In this document: one piece after another, positions 35,481 through 47,115 of the stretch
How the letters are laid out: the number at the start of each line of letters is the position of its first letter
How positions within the stretch are numbered: the stretch's first letter is position 1
NCBI GenBank assembly: GCA_023053685.1
Contig: JALIGW010000003.1
Location: 144,539,665-144,603,664, forward strand
Length of the DNA: 64,000 nt
Direction of reading: 5' to 3'
From: Diadophis punctatus similis
Taxonomy: Eukaryota > Chordata > Lepidosauria > Squamata > Dipsadidae
Notes under the pieces: model-generated
Seen by the model: only the letters and a program-made list of their open reading frames with translations
The model's database searches: none
Told to the model about the DNA's origin: nothing
Translations under genes and position numbers: made by a program

Positions 35481-37231
35481 ATTTTGTGTACTACGCAAAA
35501 ATGTTTACATCACAACTCCTTTCGTGAAATCTTAATGTACATATATCCTCTAAAAACCCAAACATCAAAATAAACACACCTGAAGAATGAAAACAAGACA
35601 ATGAAACTTTAGGAAAAGTGAATCTTGGTAACTAAAATCTAAACAATAAATTCCCACCTCTTCTGGATTCTTTGTTCACCTCCCAAGGGAAGTACACATC
35701 AGCTTGTAGACAGCCCCTTTGTTGTAGATATAGATCAAATTGGATTGCAAAATTGTGCTGGACATTTCCTTTTATTCAGTAGCCCAGTGGCATAGATTAT
35801 CAGCTGCATATACTAAATTTTAGTGCTATTGCCAGCTTTTAAGCATTTCAACATGTATTTTGTAACCACCCTAGCTTTCAGGCTGTATTTGCTTAGAATT
35901 TGTGCTGGAGTTTTTATGGAGGGAAGAACTGAAAAGTGCAGTGCAAGTAATTTCTTCCTTCCACTTTTTATCATAAAGTAAAAGCTGAGTATGATTAGAT
36001 GGAATAAGTCCAATTTGAAACAGTATACAGTTCTATAAACAATCACTTACAAGGATGTAGGTACAATGAGCCTTGTGATATATTGATTAATGCTGTGTGC
36101 ATACTACATAAAGACAGATACTGACATTGAGATCATTCATAAGCACGCATTCATTTCTGCTTTTATAAAAATATAAGCCTTGCTATCCCACTCCAGTGAG
36201 AAACACACTATAAAATTATGTCTCGAAAAAATAACACAATTGAGATTAATAGTGTTCATTAACTAGTCAGACTTCTGACCTTCCAAAATTTGAAGGAATT
36301 TATTTTTCTTATAGGAAAAATAAGACATAAAAATATGTGGATGGTGGTAAGAGATGGTTTATGTCTAAATTTTGCTTAAGAGCTATTATTTAGGTTACTC
36401 TAAGGTGCTTTACTATTGGCTTTACAGTACACACACCAGAATAGGCATACAGTAACTAAATTGTTTCAACTTATCAAAATAACATTGAAATAGACTTAAT
36501 TGTTGAGCAGGAGAAAAAGCAATGTGTCCCCTGAGACTATTAGTGTCATTTAAAAGGCTAAATGTATCACCAAAACATGTCTTTTACTGAATAAAATTGT
36601 GCAGACCAACACAATTTTAGCTAATGTGTTCCACATTTCTTGTGGGTTAAAAAAATAGGGTTTTTTTTTAAAAAAAAGGGATTGTAACACGGCATTGGTA
36701 GTGTTACTAAGGAGAACTTCAGTCTGAAAATCCTCAAGTTTCCTGTTTTCTTATTCCTCCCGTGAAGCTCTTTCCTTCCTATGTTGGCACTTGGTAAATA
36801 GCTGAGTTGAGGGTTGCATAGTTTCAACCAGACATCTTCCTTTGAAGCCCAGTAACAGTGAAAAAAAAATGGCCTTCTCTACCATGTAACTGAAACTAGG
36901 TCTTATCTAGACAATTCCATGGTCTGAATCACAAAGAAACAAGAATTAAGTCCCGTTAGCTACAACAGAACAAAGACAATTTGAGGCAAAAAAAGGATAG
37001 GATAGGATGATTAAGTGAGGTGGAAAAATCCATGGCTTTTCAATGAATTTATTGAAAAGAACACGAAGAACTTAAAACAGTTTCTCCCCCCTTTCTTTTT
37101 TTACTTAATGTCCCTACTCCTACACGCTGTAGACAATATAGACATTCTAATATAGCTTATGGCCTTATGTACGTAGAATTCCTCTTTCATTGCATAGGAT
37201 ACACATGTATTGTATCCACATTCCTCTGTGT
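35481..37231. other. No gene or recognised repeat
   Basis: AT-rich sequence without a recognised element. Confidence 0.5.
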
Positions 37232-37235
37232 CTTT

Positions 37236-37350
37236 AGAACTAGAATAGAATAGAATAGAATTCTGTATTGGCCAAGTGTGATTGGACACACAAGGAATTT
37301 GTCTTTGGTGCATATGCTCTCAGTGTACATAAAAGAAAAGATACTTACAT
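37236..37350. mobile_element. LINE tail with AATAG microsatellite
   Basis: Three to four AGAATAG units join TTCTGTATTGGCCAAGTGTG and ACACAAGGAATTTGTCTTTG. AATAG repeats seeded by CR1-type LINE tails are reported as a snake genome feature; here the repeat and tail-like sequence adjoin. Confidence 0.6.
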
Positions 37351-37678
37351 TCCACCTGTATGTATATTAAACTAGACAAACCATGACCCATAGTGATCAG
37401 TTCAGTTGTTCCATCATTTCAGAGATATTTATTTACCTAAATAGATCAACAGAATGACGATCGGTGGGCAAAATGTAATGGGAACAGAAGCAATTTCCAA
37501 TTTCTTCAAATATCCTCATTGACTTTAGTTCTGGGAAGCTCACAGGGAGAAAGTCAATGGGGAAGCCAGCATGGAGGGTCACAAGTTGTTCAGGTAAGTG
37601 TCCCCCCCATCCCTGTTTCCTTATGCAGTGTCAGCCACTCACACATCCTCATGCACCCTCCTCAATCTGTATTGCAAC

Positions 37679-37767
37679 CTTCACTGTACCTCTTGCACAC
37701 CTTCACTGTACCTCTTGCACACCTTCACTGTACCTCTTGCACACCTTCACTGTACCTCTTGCACACC
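37679..37767. repeat. 22-bp minisatellite, four units
   Basis: CTTCACTGTACCTCTTGCACAC-type units repeat four times head to tail with almost no change. 22 is not divisible by 3, so the repeat cycles through all frames and each of the three overlapping frames shows the same residues. Confidence 0.92.
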
Positions 37768-37775
37768 CACTGTTC

Positions 37776-38023
37776 CAGTGGTGGGATTCAATTTTTTTAC
37801 TGCCGGTTCTGTGGGCGTGGCTTGGTGGGTGTGGCGTGGCATGGCTTGGTGGGCGTGGCTTGGTAGGCGTGTCAGGGGAAGGTTACTGCAAAATCTCCAT
37901 TTCCTACTCGGGAGGCAGGGGCATGGCCAGTCAGAGGTGGTATTTACCGGTTCTCCGGACTACTCAAAAATTTCTGCTACCGGTTCTCCAGAACTGGTTA
38001 GAACCTGCTGAATCCCACCTCTG
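37776..38023. mobile_element. hAT MITE, CAGnGGnGGG group, copy 5
   Basis: 248 bp. It starts CAGTGGTGGGATTC and ends GAATCCCACCTCTG, with the perfect duplication CACTGTTC at 37768-37775 and 38024-38031. The interior repeats GGGCGTGGCTTGGT several times. Confidence 0.94.
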
Positions 38024-38513
38024 CACTGTTCCCTTCCCCATCCAGCAGCAGCATGGTGATCTTAGATGTACAACTTCCTGCTGGCTTCCCCACAGACTTT
38101 GCGGACAGAGCTTCAGCAATTGTGATTGAGTTTAAACTTCTTGCCAGCTTTCCTGTTGACTTGTGGAAAGCTATCAGGGAATGCTGGAAATGACGACCAC
38201 ATGGTTGTGGCTGACCACAGCAGCTTGAGGGTGCTGAAACAACCATAACTTGTCAAATTTCAGTCGCATGGAATTAATGAGTCCCAGATTTGGGATTCAT
38301 TCTGTACGCTAGCCCATTTGAGGTACCTTGGTTCAAAAATTGCTGCTGTATGATGCAACATTTCACTCAATCGAAGGTTACAAACAGATAAACATACATG
38401 AGAGTTTTAGTAGAGAACAGATCTTCTGTGCATATAGTGAACTGCTCAGTTAGAACAAAGGACTATTTTTCATAGTTTCCCCCTATGGTTCTATTTCTTT
38501 TTCTTTTAACATA

Positions 38514-38738
38514 ATAGCAATAGCACCTATACTTATATACCACTTCACGGTGCTTTACAGCTCTCTCTAAATGGTTTTACAGAGTCAGCATATTGCCCCC
38601 AACAATCTGGGTCCTCATTTACTGACCTCGGAAAGATGGAAGGTTGAGTCAACCTTGAGCTGGAGAGATTCGAACTGCAGAACTGCTGGCAGCCAGCAGT
38701 CAGCAGAAGTGGCCTGCAGTACTGCACCACCGCAGCTC
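38514..38738 (-). mobile_element. tRNA-derived SINE with L2-like tail, copy 2
   Basis: Reverse-strand copy of the 27981 family. The tail inverse TAGCAATAGCACCTATACTT lies at the left and the GAGCTGCGGTGGTGCAG head at the right. Confidence 0.9.
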
Positions 38739-38753
38739 ATAAACAATTGAAAT

Positions 38754-38755
<2 letters not shown>

Positions 38756-38847
<92 letters not shown>

Positions 38848-38858
38848 TTGTGTGTAGG
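38756..38858. repeat. (TC)n(GT)n compound microsatellite
   Basis: About 38 TC units followed by a GT run, next to the head of the SINE. Confidence 0.96.
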
Positions 38859-40738
38859 ATAAACATATAGATAGGACTGGCTGTCACTCAGAACTGAAAG
38901 TTCATTGGAATACTTCCAAATTAATTACTTATCTGTGAAAAGCACACACTAAGGAAACAGAATCATTAATAAGGAGGCAAGCGGAACCCCCAAAATTTGA
39001 TTTTTCAAATCTTTTTTTTTCTTAAAAGATATACAGACCTATCTGCTAAGAAGTCACATTTTGCCACCAGCAAAACTATGTGCTGCATCTCTCATTTCCT
39101 AATATAATAGTCTTATTTTTATATATTGTATTTACTGACTATGGGTGATTTCAATGGGATTCACTTACTGGTAAATAAGGATAGGATTATAGCATTTTCC
39201 ACTCCTTTATTCCCAGCAAAATCAATACAATATTAACTTGATTGCAATGAGACTAATGTAAGCATTTTCCTTTGGATTTACACTAGAATGTTTATGTCCC
39301 ATCAGGCTTGCACAATTCTATCTGAATTCGTCATGTAAAAGACTATAGGAATATAATAAAATGTCATTTGGAATCAAAGTCAACGTATTAAGGTGCATTG
39401 AAAGTTGCTTCGACTGCTCCAGAATAGCAAAGAATCTCGGGAAACATAATGTCAATATTGACAGCAATTTTTGGAAACAATCTTTTTGTTGATTTTTTTT
39501 GGGGGGGGGGCTTAATTTGACGACGCTAGCCATCTTGTGGCTTAACAATACCACAATACTCTCTTTAACTAAGCTGGCATGATCAAAGGGCATACCAAAA
39601 ACTTGCACCCCTCAAAGTGTAAGCTCTGCCACCAAAATTCAGGCTAAACAGACCCTCATCTGAAAGAGTTGCTTCTTGTTGTTGTTTATTTTTTCAGTGA
39701 AAAGGCTCTGTATTTTACCATTTTTTAAAATCCTTTGGGGTTCTTTTTTTTTTTCACCGTCCATGTGATATGTTTATCCCGAAGAAAAGAAATAATGGCA
39801 GTGCTATTTCAAAGGGGGAAGAGGAAGAACTTTAAGCATTCCTTTTATGCTGTCAGAGACACAAAAGGTTGTACCTTTTCTTCCAAAGAAATTTAAAATA
39901 CAGCGGAGAAATAACAGGAGTGGATACAAACAGTGGATCACAACTCCATGGAAGGAACAAATCTTCTATTTAACTGTCTTGGGCTTTCACTAAAATTGTA
40001 TTTCAACTATCAGAGAACTATTTCGAAGAACTTCTGCTAACATAATTGTTATTTTTACAAATTTGGTTGCTATGGAAATCTATGATGTAATCTTTTATTC
40101 CCTTCCCAATTGTTACCGTTTCTTTCACCTCGTTCAGCTCCACTTTTGATTTTCCTTTCCTGTTACTTCAGTTAATTTCTTGGAAACGTTCGAACTTTAG
40201 GATATAATTACCATTTTGAGCAAGCTCTGGTGCTCAAAAAAAAGTTACATTAACTTGCAACTGCAATCTTTTTTGAGGTTTTCCCATTACTGTAATGGGT
40301 GTGAATAGAAACAATGGTAATTTCCTGATGGTATGCCATTAAAACCAAGTTGAATCCTGTAAATCTTTGAGAGGGAAAACATTACTGTGACTTAAATGGT
40401 TGTCTGCATCTAGTGCTTGCTCGGTATGCTTAGTTGTCATTTAATTAAGGCATAATACTAAACCATGGCTTTTCACTTCATTTGCCCCCAAAGCTTGGCT
40501 GTGTCTAGTTTTAAGGTATTTGTTTTAGCTCTGATTTTTGCAAAATGTCTGAGTCTTTCATATTTCAAAATTGAGAATGATATCTTCTATTTGCTACAAA
40601 GGTTGAACAAATCATTCATATGCTATGCTGGTTTATGTGCTATTGCTTTCATGGGCATTTCACAGAGGTCATTTTATGGATTTATTTCCTCTTCACAGAG
40701 TGCTAATTCGGATTAGATCTGATCATCATTTTTTTTTC
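38859..40738. other. No gene or recognised repeat, 1.9 kb
   Basis: AT-rich sequence without a recognised element. Confidence 0.5.
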
Positions 40739-40803
40739 TTCCTATCAATATTTATTTATCAAATTTATATGCTACCAACTCCCTCTGCAAAATGACTCTG
40801 GGT

Positions 40804-41263
40804 GCTGATAAAGGAGAATATTTGTACTCAGGGTTAAGGTGAGTGGTCCTTGGTGCTCTCTGAGCTTGCTTGTTTTAGCAATAGCAATAGCACTTAGACT
40901 TATATACCGCTTCATAGTGCTTTACAGCCCTCTCTAAGCGGTTTACAGAGTTCAGCATATTGCCCCCAACAATCTGGGTCCTCATTTTACCGACCTCAGA
41001 AGGATGGAAGGCTGAGTCAACCTTGAGCCGGTGAGATTTGAACAGCTGACCTGCTGAACTAGCAGTCAGCTGAAGTAGGTTGCAGTGCTGCACTTTAACC
41101 ACTGCGCCACCTCGGCTCCTTTTCTTGCAGATGTTTCATTACTCAAACTAGGTAACATCATTAATGCTAGTGACTAGTGACTAGCACTGGTGATGTTACC
41201 TAGTTTTGGTAATGAAACATCTGCAAGAAAACAAGCAAGCTCAGAGAGCACCAACGACCCATC
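40804..41263. mobile_element. Palindromic retroposon with 12-bp duplication
   Basis: Same family as 7608-7913: the arm with GGTCCTTGGTGCTCTCTGAG and TCTTGCAGATGTTTCATTAC, its inverse, and an inverse ATATTTGTACTCAGGGTT end. ATGACTCTGGGT flanks it (40792-40803, 41264-41275) inside the L2 tail. A SINE later landed in its left arm. Confidence 0.8.
40877..41119 (-). mobile_element. tRNA-derived SINE with L2-like tail, copy 3
   Basis: A complete reverse-strand copy, from the AGCAATAGCAATAGCACTTA tail to the GGAGCCGAGGTGGCGCAGTG head, inside the palindromic element's left arm (GCTTGTTTT / CTTGCAG on either side). Confidence 0.92.
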
Positions 41264-41446
41264 ATGACTCTGGGTAGCTTATAATTACAATAATAAATAT
41301 TACAATATTAACAGTAGATACAAAACTAAAAAAAGAAGAAGGCAAAAACCATAAGATTCCCTGTTAATCCACCATAGAGTGCCAGAACACCAAACCAACC
41401 AGCAGGGCCATATTTTTAATACCTTTCTGCAAGGCCAAAAATGTGG

Positions 41447-43311
41447 GGAAAGACTTTACTAGAAATGGTGAAGATTGTAATGATGATGCCGTTAAGACTA
41501 ATCTCTTCAACACTTTTTTCAGTTCAGTCTTTGTCAACAGCAATGGCATCTCCCCCTCATTTCCTAGTTGTACCTCAACCAATTGCAATGATCTAATCCA
41601 CATTGATTTTACTGAAGATACCGTCAAAAGGGCATTACACAAACTAAAGCCATCTCTATCTATTGGTCCTGATGGAATATGTGCCTACTTTCTAAAAAAA
41701 GCTCTCCTCTGCCATAGCTGAACCTCTAAGCACCATCTATGAAGTATCTTTTAGAATGAACTCCTTGTCTGTTCTATGGTCATTAGCAACAGTCATACCT
41801 ATCTTCAAAAAAGGTGACCCCGGCCTTGTTGAGAATTATAGACCAATCTCCCTTTACTGCGTCACCTGTAAAGTCATGGAAGCCATCATAAACCAATCCA
41901 TCACCCTCCACTTAGTGACAAATAACCTACTCCCTAATAAGCAATTTGGTTTCAGGAAAATTTTGTCATGTAATCTGCAACTCATACATTGCAAAAACAT
42001 TTGGACCGCTCAACTTGACCAGGGTAAAGCAATAGATGCAATCTACATAGACTTCTGCAAAGCCTTTGGTTCTGTGGTACATGACAAACTTCTGTTAAAA
42101 TTAAGTTCTTACGGCATTTCTGGATCCTTGCACAAATGGATAGCTGCATTCCTATCACACAGGCAACAAATAGTTAAAATTGGAAATGCTATATCAAACC
42201 CAGCACCAGTTAATAGTGGTGTTCCCCAAGGCAGCGTTCTAGGACCAACACTCTTTCTGCTATATATAAACGACCTTTGTAATCATATTGTAAGCAGCTG
42301 CATCCTCTTTGCTGACGATGTAAAACTATTTAACACCAAAGACTACTACCCTACAAAATGACCTAGATTATGTATCTGAATGGTCAAACAATTGGCAACT
42401 CCAAATCTCTGCTAATAAATGCTCAGTCCTGCACATTGGCAATAAAAATCAGAATATCAAATACAAGCTGGACGGAAACGATCTAAAAGATGACCCACAC
42501 TCTGTCAAGTACCTTGGTGTACTCATTCAAAAGATCTAAGCCCCAGAGCTCACTGTAACAACATTGCTAAAAAGGTATTAATAGTTGTCAACCTAGTTTT
42601 CTCTCTGGTAACATTATACTTCTAACTAGGGCATACAAAACCTTTTCCAGACCTATCCTTGAATACTGCCTGGAACCCACACTGTATTTCGGACATTAAT
42701 ACATTAGAGAGGGTCCAGAGATATTTTACAAGAAGAGTACTCAACTCCTCTGCTCGCAATACTGCTTATTCCAGTCTACTGCTTATTCCAGTAGACTTGA
42801 AATTTTAGGCCTGGATAACCTTGAACTACGCCGTCTACGTTCTGACCTAAACTTAGTACACAAGATCATCTACCTTAACGTCCTACCTGTTAACGACTAC
42901 TTTAATTTCAACCGCAATAACACTAGGGCTATCAATAGATACAAACTAAAGGTATTCTGCTCTAATCTTGATTGCAGAAAATACGACTTCTTCAATAGAG
43001 TAGTAAATGTCTGGAACACTTTACCTGATCCTGTTGTTAGTTTCTCTAACCCCCATATCTTTTACCTTAAACTGTCTACTGTGGACCTTACACATTTCTT
43101 AAGAGGTCCCTAAGGGGGCGTGCATAAGCGCACCAGCGTGCCTACCGTCCCTTTCCTACTCTACCCATTTGTATGTACTCATTTTATGTGTTTATGGCTA
43201 TGTTTTGCTTCCTTATATCCATTTATTTGTGCCATTTTTTCATGTGTCCTGTTTCCTTGCACTTGTTGACAAATAAAATGAATTTTAAAAATAAATAAAT
43301 AAATAAAAATA
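41447..43311 (+). pseudogene. Rex/CR1-group LINE, reverse transcriptase to 3' end
   Basis: The best-preserved LINE here, 1.87 kb, 5'-truncated before the reverse transcriptase. The first frame (to 41719) ends at KPSLSIGPDGI and CAYFLKKA. A frame change leads into 41756-42361, with VIPIFKKGDPGLVENYRPIS, IYIDFCKAFGSV, SGVPQGSVLGPTLFLLYIND and the catalytic FADDVKLF. A second frame change near 42350 continues with LDYVSEWSNNWQLQISANKC and VKYLGVLI. Further breaks follow before RRLRSDLNLVHKII and RVVNVWNTLPDPVV. It ends with GCGTGCATAAGCGCACCAGC and an (AAAT)n tail. The enzyme would copy element RNA into DNA; at least three frame breaks silence it. Its 3' end also occurs at 12026 and 34425. Confidence 0.9.
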
Positions 43312-44189
43312 AATGCTGTGGTGTGGTGGGGGCCACAACAGAAAAGGTTCTGCTCCTAGATCCTGCCAACCAAAACTTTTGACTGACAGGATCTACAGCA
43401 AGCCCCTTCTGCCAGAGTGAGTGGGGTGAAACAATTCCATTGGGACAAGACTGTTCCTTCCATAACCTGGTCTCATGCAATCAAGTCCTCTAAAGATGAC
43501 AGCCAACACCTTAGATTGGATCTGGAAGCAAACTAGCAACCAGTGCAGCTTGGGCAACAACACTGTTATGTGTGCGATCCTAGGGGTGGCCAGAACTATA
43601 TGAGTTGCCACATTTTGTACCAATTGTAGTTTTAAAATACTCTCCAAGAGTATAGCCATCCAAACACTCTAAAAACAGAGGCATAACAGTGATTCTCTAC
43701 AGTAAGCAAAAATTTGCATGTCTACCATTGGCTACCCCATACTGGGAAACGGCACTATAGAGAAGTAAATACATTTCTCTGACCTTAATAAGGTTCATAC
43801 TCTTGATACATCCCCTTAAAGGACAGAAGTGGAAGGTGGGATGCAATAGTTCTCAAGATATAAGAGTTTTTAGGTGAAAATTAAAACAAACAGGGAGCCA
43901 GCTTGGGTGAAAAAGAGCTGATATTCAAGAAGCTGTTATGGGACCTGAAGTTTTGGACAATTACATCCAGTCACCAATTTCCCCTTTTTTACATGAGGAT
44001 ATTGAGAAAGTGACTAAGTTGTAGCTTCTGAAGGACTTGGATGAAGTGGATTATTTGGAGCCATTTCAGTCAGATTTTAAGTCTGGGTGCAGTACAAAGA
44101 TGGCATTGATCATATTTGTTGATAACTTTTGGTAGAACAGGGAAGGAGTGGTGCATCTGTCCTGGTTCTTCTTGAACTCTCACTGCTTT

Positions 44190-44407
44190 TGTTGGGTTCC
44201 AATACTGAAGAGGCAGGAGGCAGGTTGAGTGACTTCAGCTCTTTATTAGTTACAGTGAGCAAACTTCAGCAAAAGCCCAGCCGGTGACTTCGGTTTAAAT
44301 AGAGAGCCCCCGGCTGGGAAGAACCAATCAGAGCTTACCTGCCCTGCTCAATAGAGCGGACCTGTGTGTAAACTTATCAGCCAACATGTAAATCTCAGGA
44401 CACAACA
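44190..44407 (-). mobile_element. Solo LTR, 218 bp, copy A
   Basis: Ends TGTTGGGTTCC and GGACACAACA, duplication GCTTT at 44185-44189 and 44408-44412. Minus-strand order is an ATTGG box, a TATTTAAACC TATA-like site and a TAATAAAGAGCTG poly(A) signal. Its sister is at 45388. Confidence 0.9.
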
Positions 44408-44426
44408 GCTTTCAGTGCCATCAATC

Positions 44427-44575
44427 CAGCGGTGGGTTGCTCCCGGTTCGGCCCGGTTCAGCAAACTGGTAACAGTGGCAGGAGGCTCCGCCCACCCACC
44501 CAGGAGCTTCTGCGCAGAAGCATCGCATGAGCGCGAGTGTGAACTGGTAGCAATGGGATTTAGAACCCACTACTG
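44427..44575. mobile_element. hAT MITE, CAGnGGnGGG group, copy 6 (short form)
   Basis: 149 bp. It starts CAGCGGTGGGTTGCTCCC and ends TAGAACCCACTACTG. Perfect duplication CATCAATC at 44419-44426 and 44576-44583. Confidence 0.94.
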
Positions 44576-45049
44576 CATCAATCATAGTATGCTTCTGGAC
44601 AGGCTAAGGGACTTCTTCCTGTGTTGTGATGGTACTCTTCTTTCCTCTGTGATTGATTCCAGTCACAGCCGACCTGGAAAAAAGGTCAGCATGAGGAGTG
44701 GCTTAGGGTAGTACATGTTTGACATAAGTACCTTTTTAACCTCTGCATTAAGATGTTGGGTGAAGTCATCGTACAGGTTCAAGTGTCATCATTATGCTGG
44801 TGATCCTCAGTTATGTGTCTCAACTCCTGCTCAACCAAATGAGTCTGTAAAGAATTGGACGGGAAGGTCGAAAAGGCTTAGGCTGAACCTCAAAGATTGA
44901 GTGGATCTTCTGTTCCTGGGGATTTTTTCAGGTCTGAATGGGATTGTACTCTCCTCAAATGGGACTGGTGCACAATTATGGGTCTTCCTCAACTCACAGC
45001 TTCTTCATGAGAAGTAGATAGACTGACCAGGGGATCTTCACTCAAATTA

Positions 45050-45292
45050 GGAGCCGAGGTGGCACAGTGGTTAAAAGCAGCACTGCAACCTACTTCAGCT
45101 GACTGCTAGTTCAGCAGTTCAGCTGTTCAAATCTCACCAGGCTCAAGGTTGACTCAGCCTTCCATCCTTCTGAGGTCGGTAAAATGAGGACCCAGATTGT
45201 TGGGGGCAATATGCTGAACTCTGTAAACCGCTTAGCGAGGGCTGTAAAGCACTATGAAGCGGTATATAAGTCTAAGTGCTATTGCTATTGCT
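45050..45292 (+). mobile_element. tRNA-derived SINE with L2-like tail, copy 4
   Basis: Full-length plus copy from GGAGCCGAGGTGGCACAGTG to AAGTGCTATTGCTATTGCT. Very close to copy 3 on the opposite strand. Confidence 0.93.
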
Positions 45293-45387
45293 AAATTCAT
45301 CTTGTGCGTTAATTGTGCCCATTCGTGAATCAGGAGCCCCTACTCACAGTGATTCAGGCATTAGTCATCCCTCGTCTGGATTACTAC

Positions 45388-45605
45388 TGTTAAATTCTGG
45401 GACTGAAGAGGCTGTAAACAGTGAAGTGACTCAAATAGCTCTTTATTGAATGAAGTAGTAACCAGCAAAGAACCAGCCCGGCAAGGCTCTCTTTAAATAG
45501 AGGGCTGCCGGCTGGGCTAATCAATCAGAGATCTTTATTTTCCCGCTCTGCAAAGCGGACCTTGGTGTAAGCAGTTAACTCAGATTCAAACCTTAATACA
45601 TAACA
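45388..45605 (-). mobile_element. Solo LTR, 218 bp, copy B
   Basis: Ends TGTTAAATTCTGG and ATACATAACA, duplication ACTAC at 45383-45387 and 45606-45610. It has the same length as copy A and shares AGCTCTTTATT, TTTAAATAGAG and CCGGCTGGG. A different duplication proves an independent insertion. Confidence 0.9.
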
Positions 45606-45756
45606 ACTACGATGCAAAGTCAGTAAGTCAGTAAGTCAGTAAATCCCTTCAGCATTCTGATATAAAGGGCCTGTGGTTCTGAAAATGTTTCCACTGCAAT
45701 TACTTAAGATAGAACTCAAAATCCTGCACTCTGTTTTGTGATGGTTTGTTTGTTTA

Positions 45757-45893
45757 AGGTAAAGGTAAAGGTTCCCCTCGCACATACGTGCTAGTCGTTC
45801 TTGACTCTAGGGGGCAGTGCTCATCTCCATTTCTAAGCCGAAGAGCCAGCACTGTCTGATGATGATTCCATGGTCAGGTGGCTGGCAAGACTG
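45757..45893 (-). mobile_element. Sauria SINE, truncated
   Basis: Inverse of the 3' part of the SINE at 13371: AAGGTAAAGGTAAAGGTTCC, then CGCACATACGTGCTAGTCG and AGGGGGCAGTGCTCATCTCC. The tRNA head is missing. Confidence 0.9.
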
Positions 45894-46963
45894 AAGGCCG
45901 AAGTCTAAAAATATATTGTCTAAATAATGGTTTTCTTTTCTTGTGGCTAACAAAGTCACTTTTGCTCTTTTTACAATGAATGTGTTTGCAAAGTATGGCA
46001 ACGTTCTTCATTGATTTTGTGGAGAAAAACTGCATTTATCTAGGAGTAGACATCACTGAATATAAAGAAACATTTCATGGAAAATTGCTATAAGGAAAGA
46101 AAGAATACAGTTCCGTGAATGGATCCACACCACATGCTAAGCTATAAGACAGTTTATCTAGTTTTGTTCAGCACATTATATTAACCCAACCATTTTGATT
46201 TGTAACTAATGGTTTTATATTTCCTTTGAGAACCCAGCAAATTCTGGTTCATCCAATAAATCCTGGTCCAACATGGCTTAGTGTCCTGGTTGAATCCAAC
46301 CTAATACTTTCTGAAAAGGAACGGACTGTAGAAGATTGCTCAATTGATGGAGATTAAATGGTTAAAGACATGTTGGAAAGAAATCTGAGATATTTTCATA
46401 TTTATATGCCAAAACAACAATATTGCTATGAACATACTCATTTTGAATGATATTTATTTTTCATTACTCATTGAGCTACATATTTACTTTTCCATAATGC
46501 AATGGGGGTGCATAGTCACACAATTCATTGAGAAAGGAAGCCTAGTACAGAAAACCAAATGAAACAGAGTATACAACCCTTGCTTTACTTCATTATGCAA
46601 AAGACAGTTGCTAGGTGATATAGGCCTCAAATATGCCTTGTTGTTTTGTTCTCTTTTTGTAAGAGGTTTCAGATTAAATGAGTGTGCTTTACTTGAACGC
46701 TACCTGTTCACCACAGCCTTTTAAGGGGAAAAAAAGTTAAGCAAAACTAATGAGCTCTCCCCCCCCCCAGCAATGGAGCATGCTGTATTTATTTTTTTAA
46801 AACCCAAAATTTGTAAAAATTGTAAAATTACTTCAAACAATTCTTAAGGAGGGAAACCCTATATGTAGGGATTTTTATCACATTTCTCCAATTGTCAAAC
46901 ATGCGAGCAATCAGAAATAGGCCTCGTCATAACAAAGGATAGCTAATTTGTTCAGGATTATAG
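45894..46963. other. No gene or recognised repeat
   Basis: AT-rich sequence without a recognised element. Confidence 0.5.
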
Positions 46964-47115
46964 CTTCTTCTTCTTCTTCTTCTTCTTCTTCTTCTTCTTC
47001 TTCTTCTTCTTCTTCTTCTTCTTCTTCTTCTTCTTCTTCTTCTTCTTCTTCTTCTCCTCCTCCTCCTCCTCCTCCTCCTCCTCCTCCTCCTCCTCCTCCT
47101 CCTCCTCCTCCTTCC
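46964..47115. repeat. (CTT)n(CCT)n microsatellite
   Basis: About 30 CTT units switch sharply to about 20 CCT units. On the minus strand it sits at the 3' end of the RTE-like LINE and may have grown from its tail. The poly-Arg frame is an artefact. Confidence 0.96.

Larger units (their letters stand above)
40741..43662 (-). pseudogene. L2 LINE 3' part, split by two insertions
   Basis: On the minus strand, 43662-43312 reads QNVATHIVLATPRIAHITVL, LPKLHWLLVCFQIQSKVLAV and RSRTFSVVAPTT, the L2 C-terminal region. It resumes at about 41445 with SFPTFLALQKGIKNMALLVG, exactly the next conserved block, and the 3' end with its AAATATTGA tail is split again between 41264 and 40803. The gaps are filled by a plus-strand LINE (41447-43311) and a palindromic element (40804-41263). 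The L2 is therefore the oldest layer. Stops and missing bases make it non-functional. Confidence 0.85.
43870..45720 (+). pseudogene. L2 LINE reverse transcriptase, split by four insertions
   Basis: A plus-strand L2 ORF2 can be followed through the insertions. About 44070-44130 reads FQSDFKSGCSTKMALI. After the LTR and MITE, 44585-44700 reads HSMLLDRLRDFF, LSSVIDSS and VSMRSGL. About 44760-44900 reads YRFKCHHYAGDPQL (the catalytic ADD motif changed to AGD) and AQPNESVK. Before the second LTR, 45355-45385 gives IQALVIPRLDYY, and the frame picks up again after it. Insertions: LTR 44190-44407, MITE 44427-44575, SINE 45050-45292, LTR 45388-45605. Several frame changes are also present. The order of motifs leaves little doubt that it is one element. 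Confidence 0.85.

Noticed and set aside
37679..37767. Possible CRISPR-like array
   Set aside because: Units are directly adjacent with no spacers; it is a minisatellite in vertebrate DNA.
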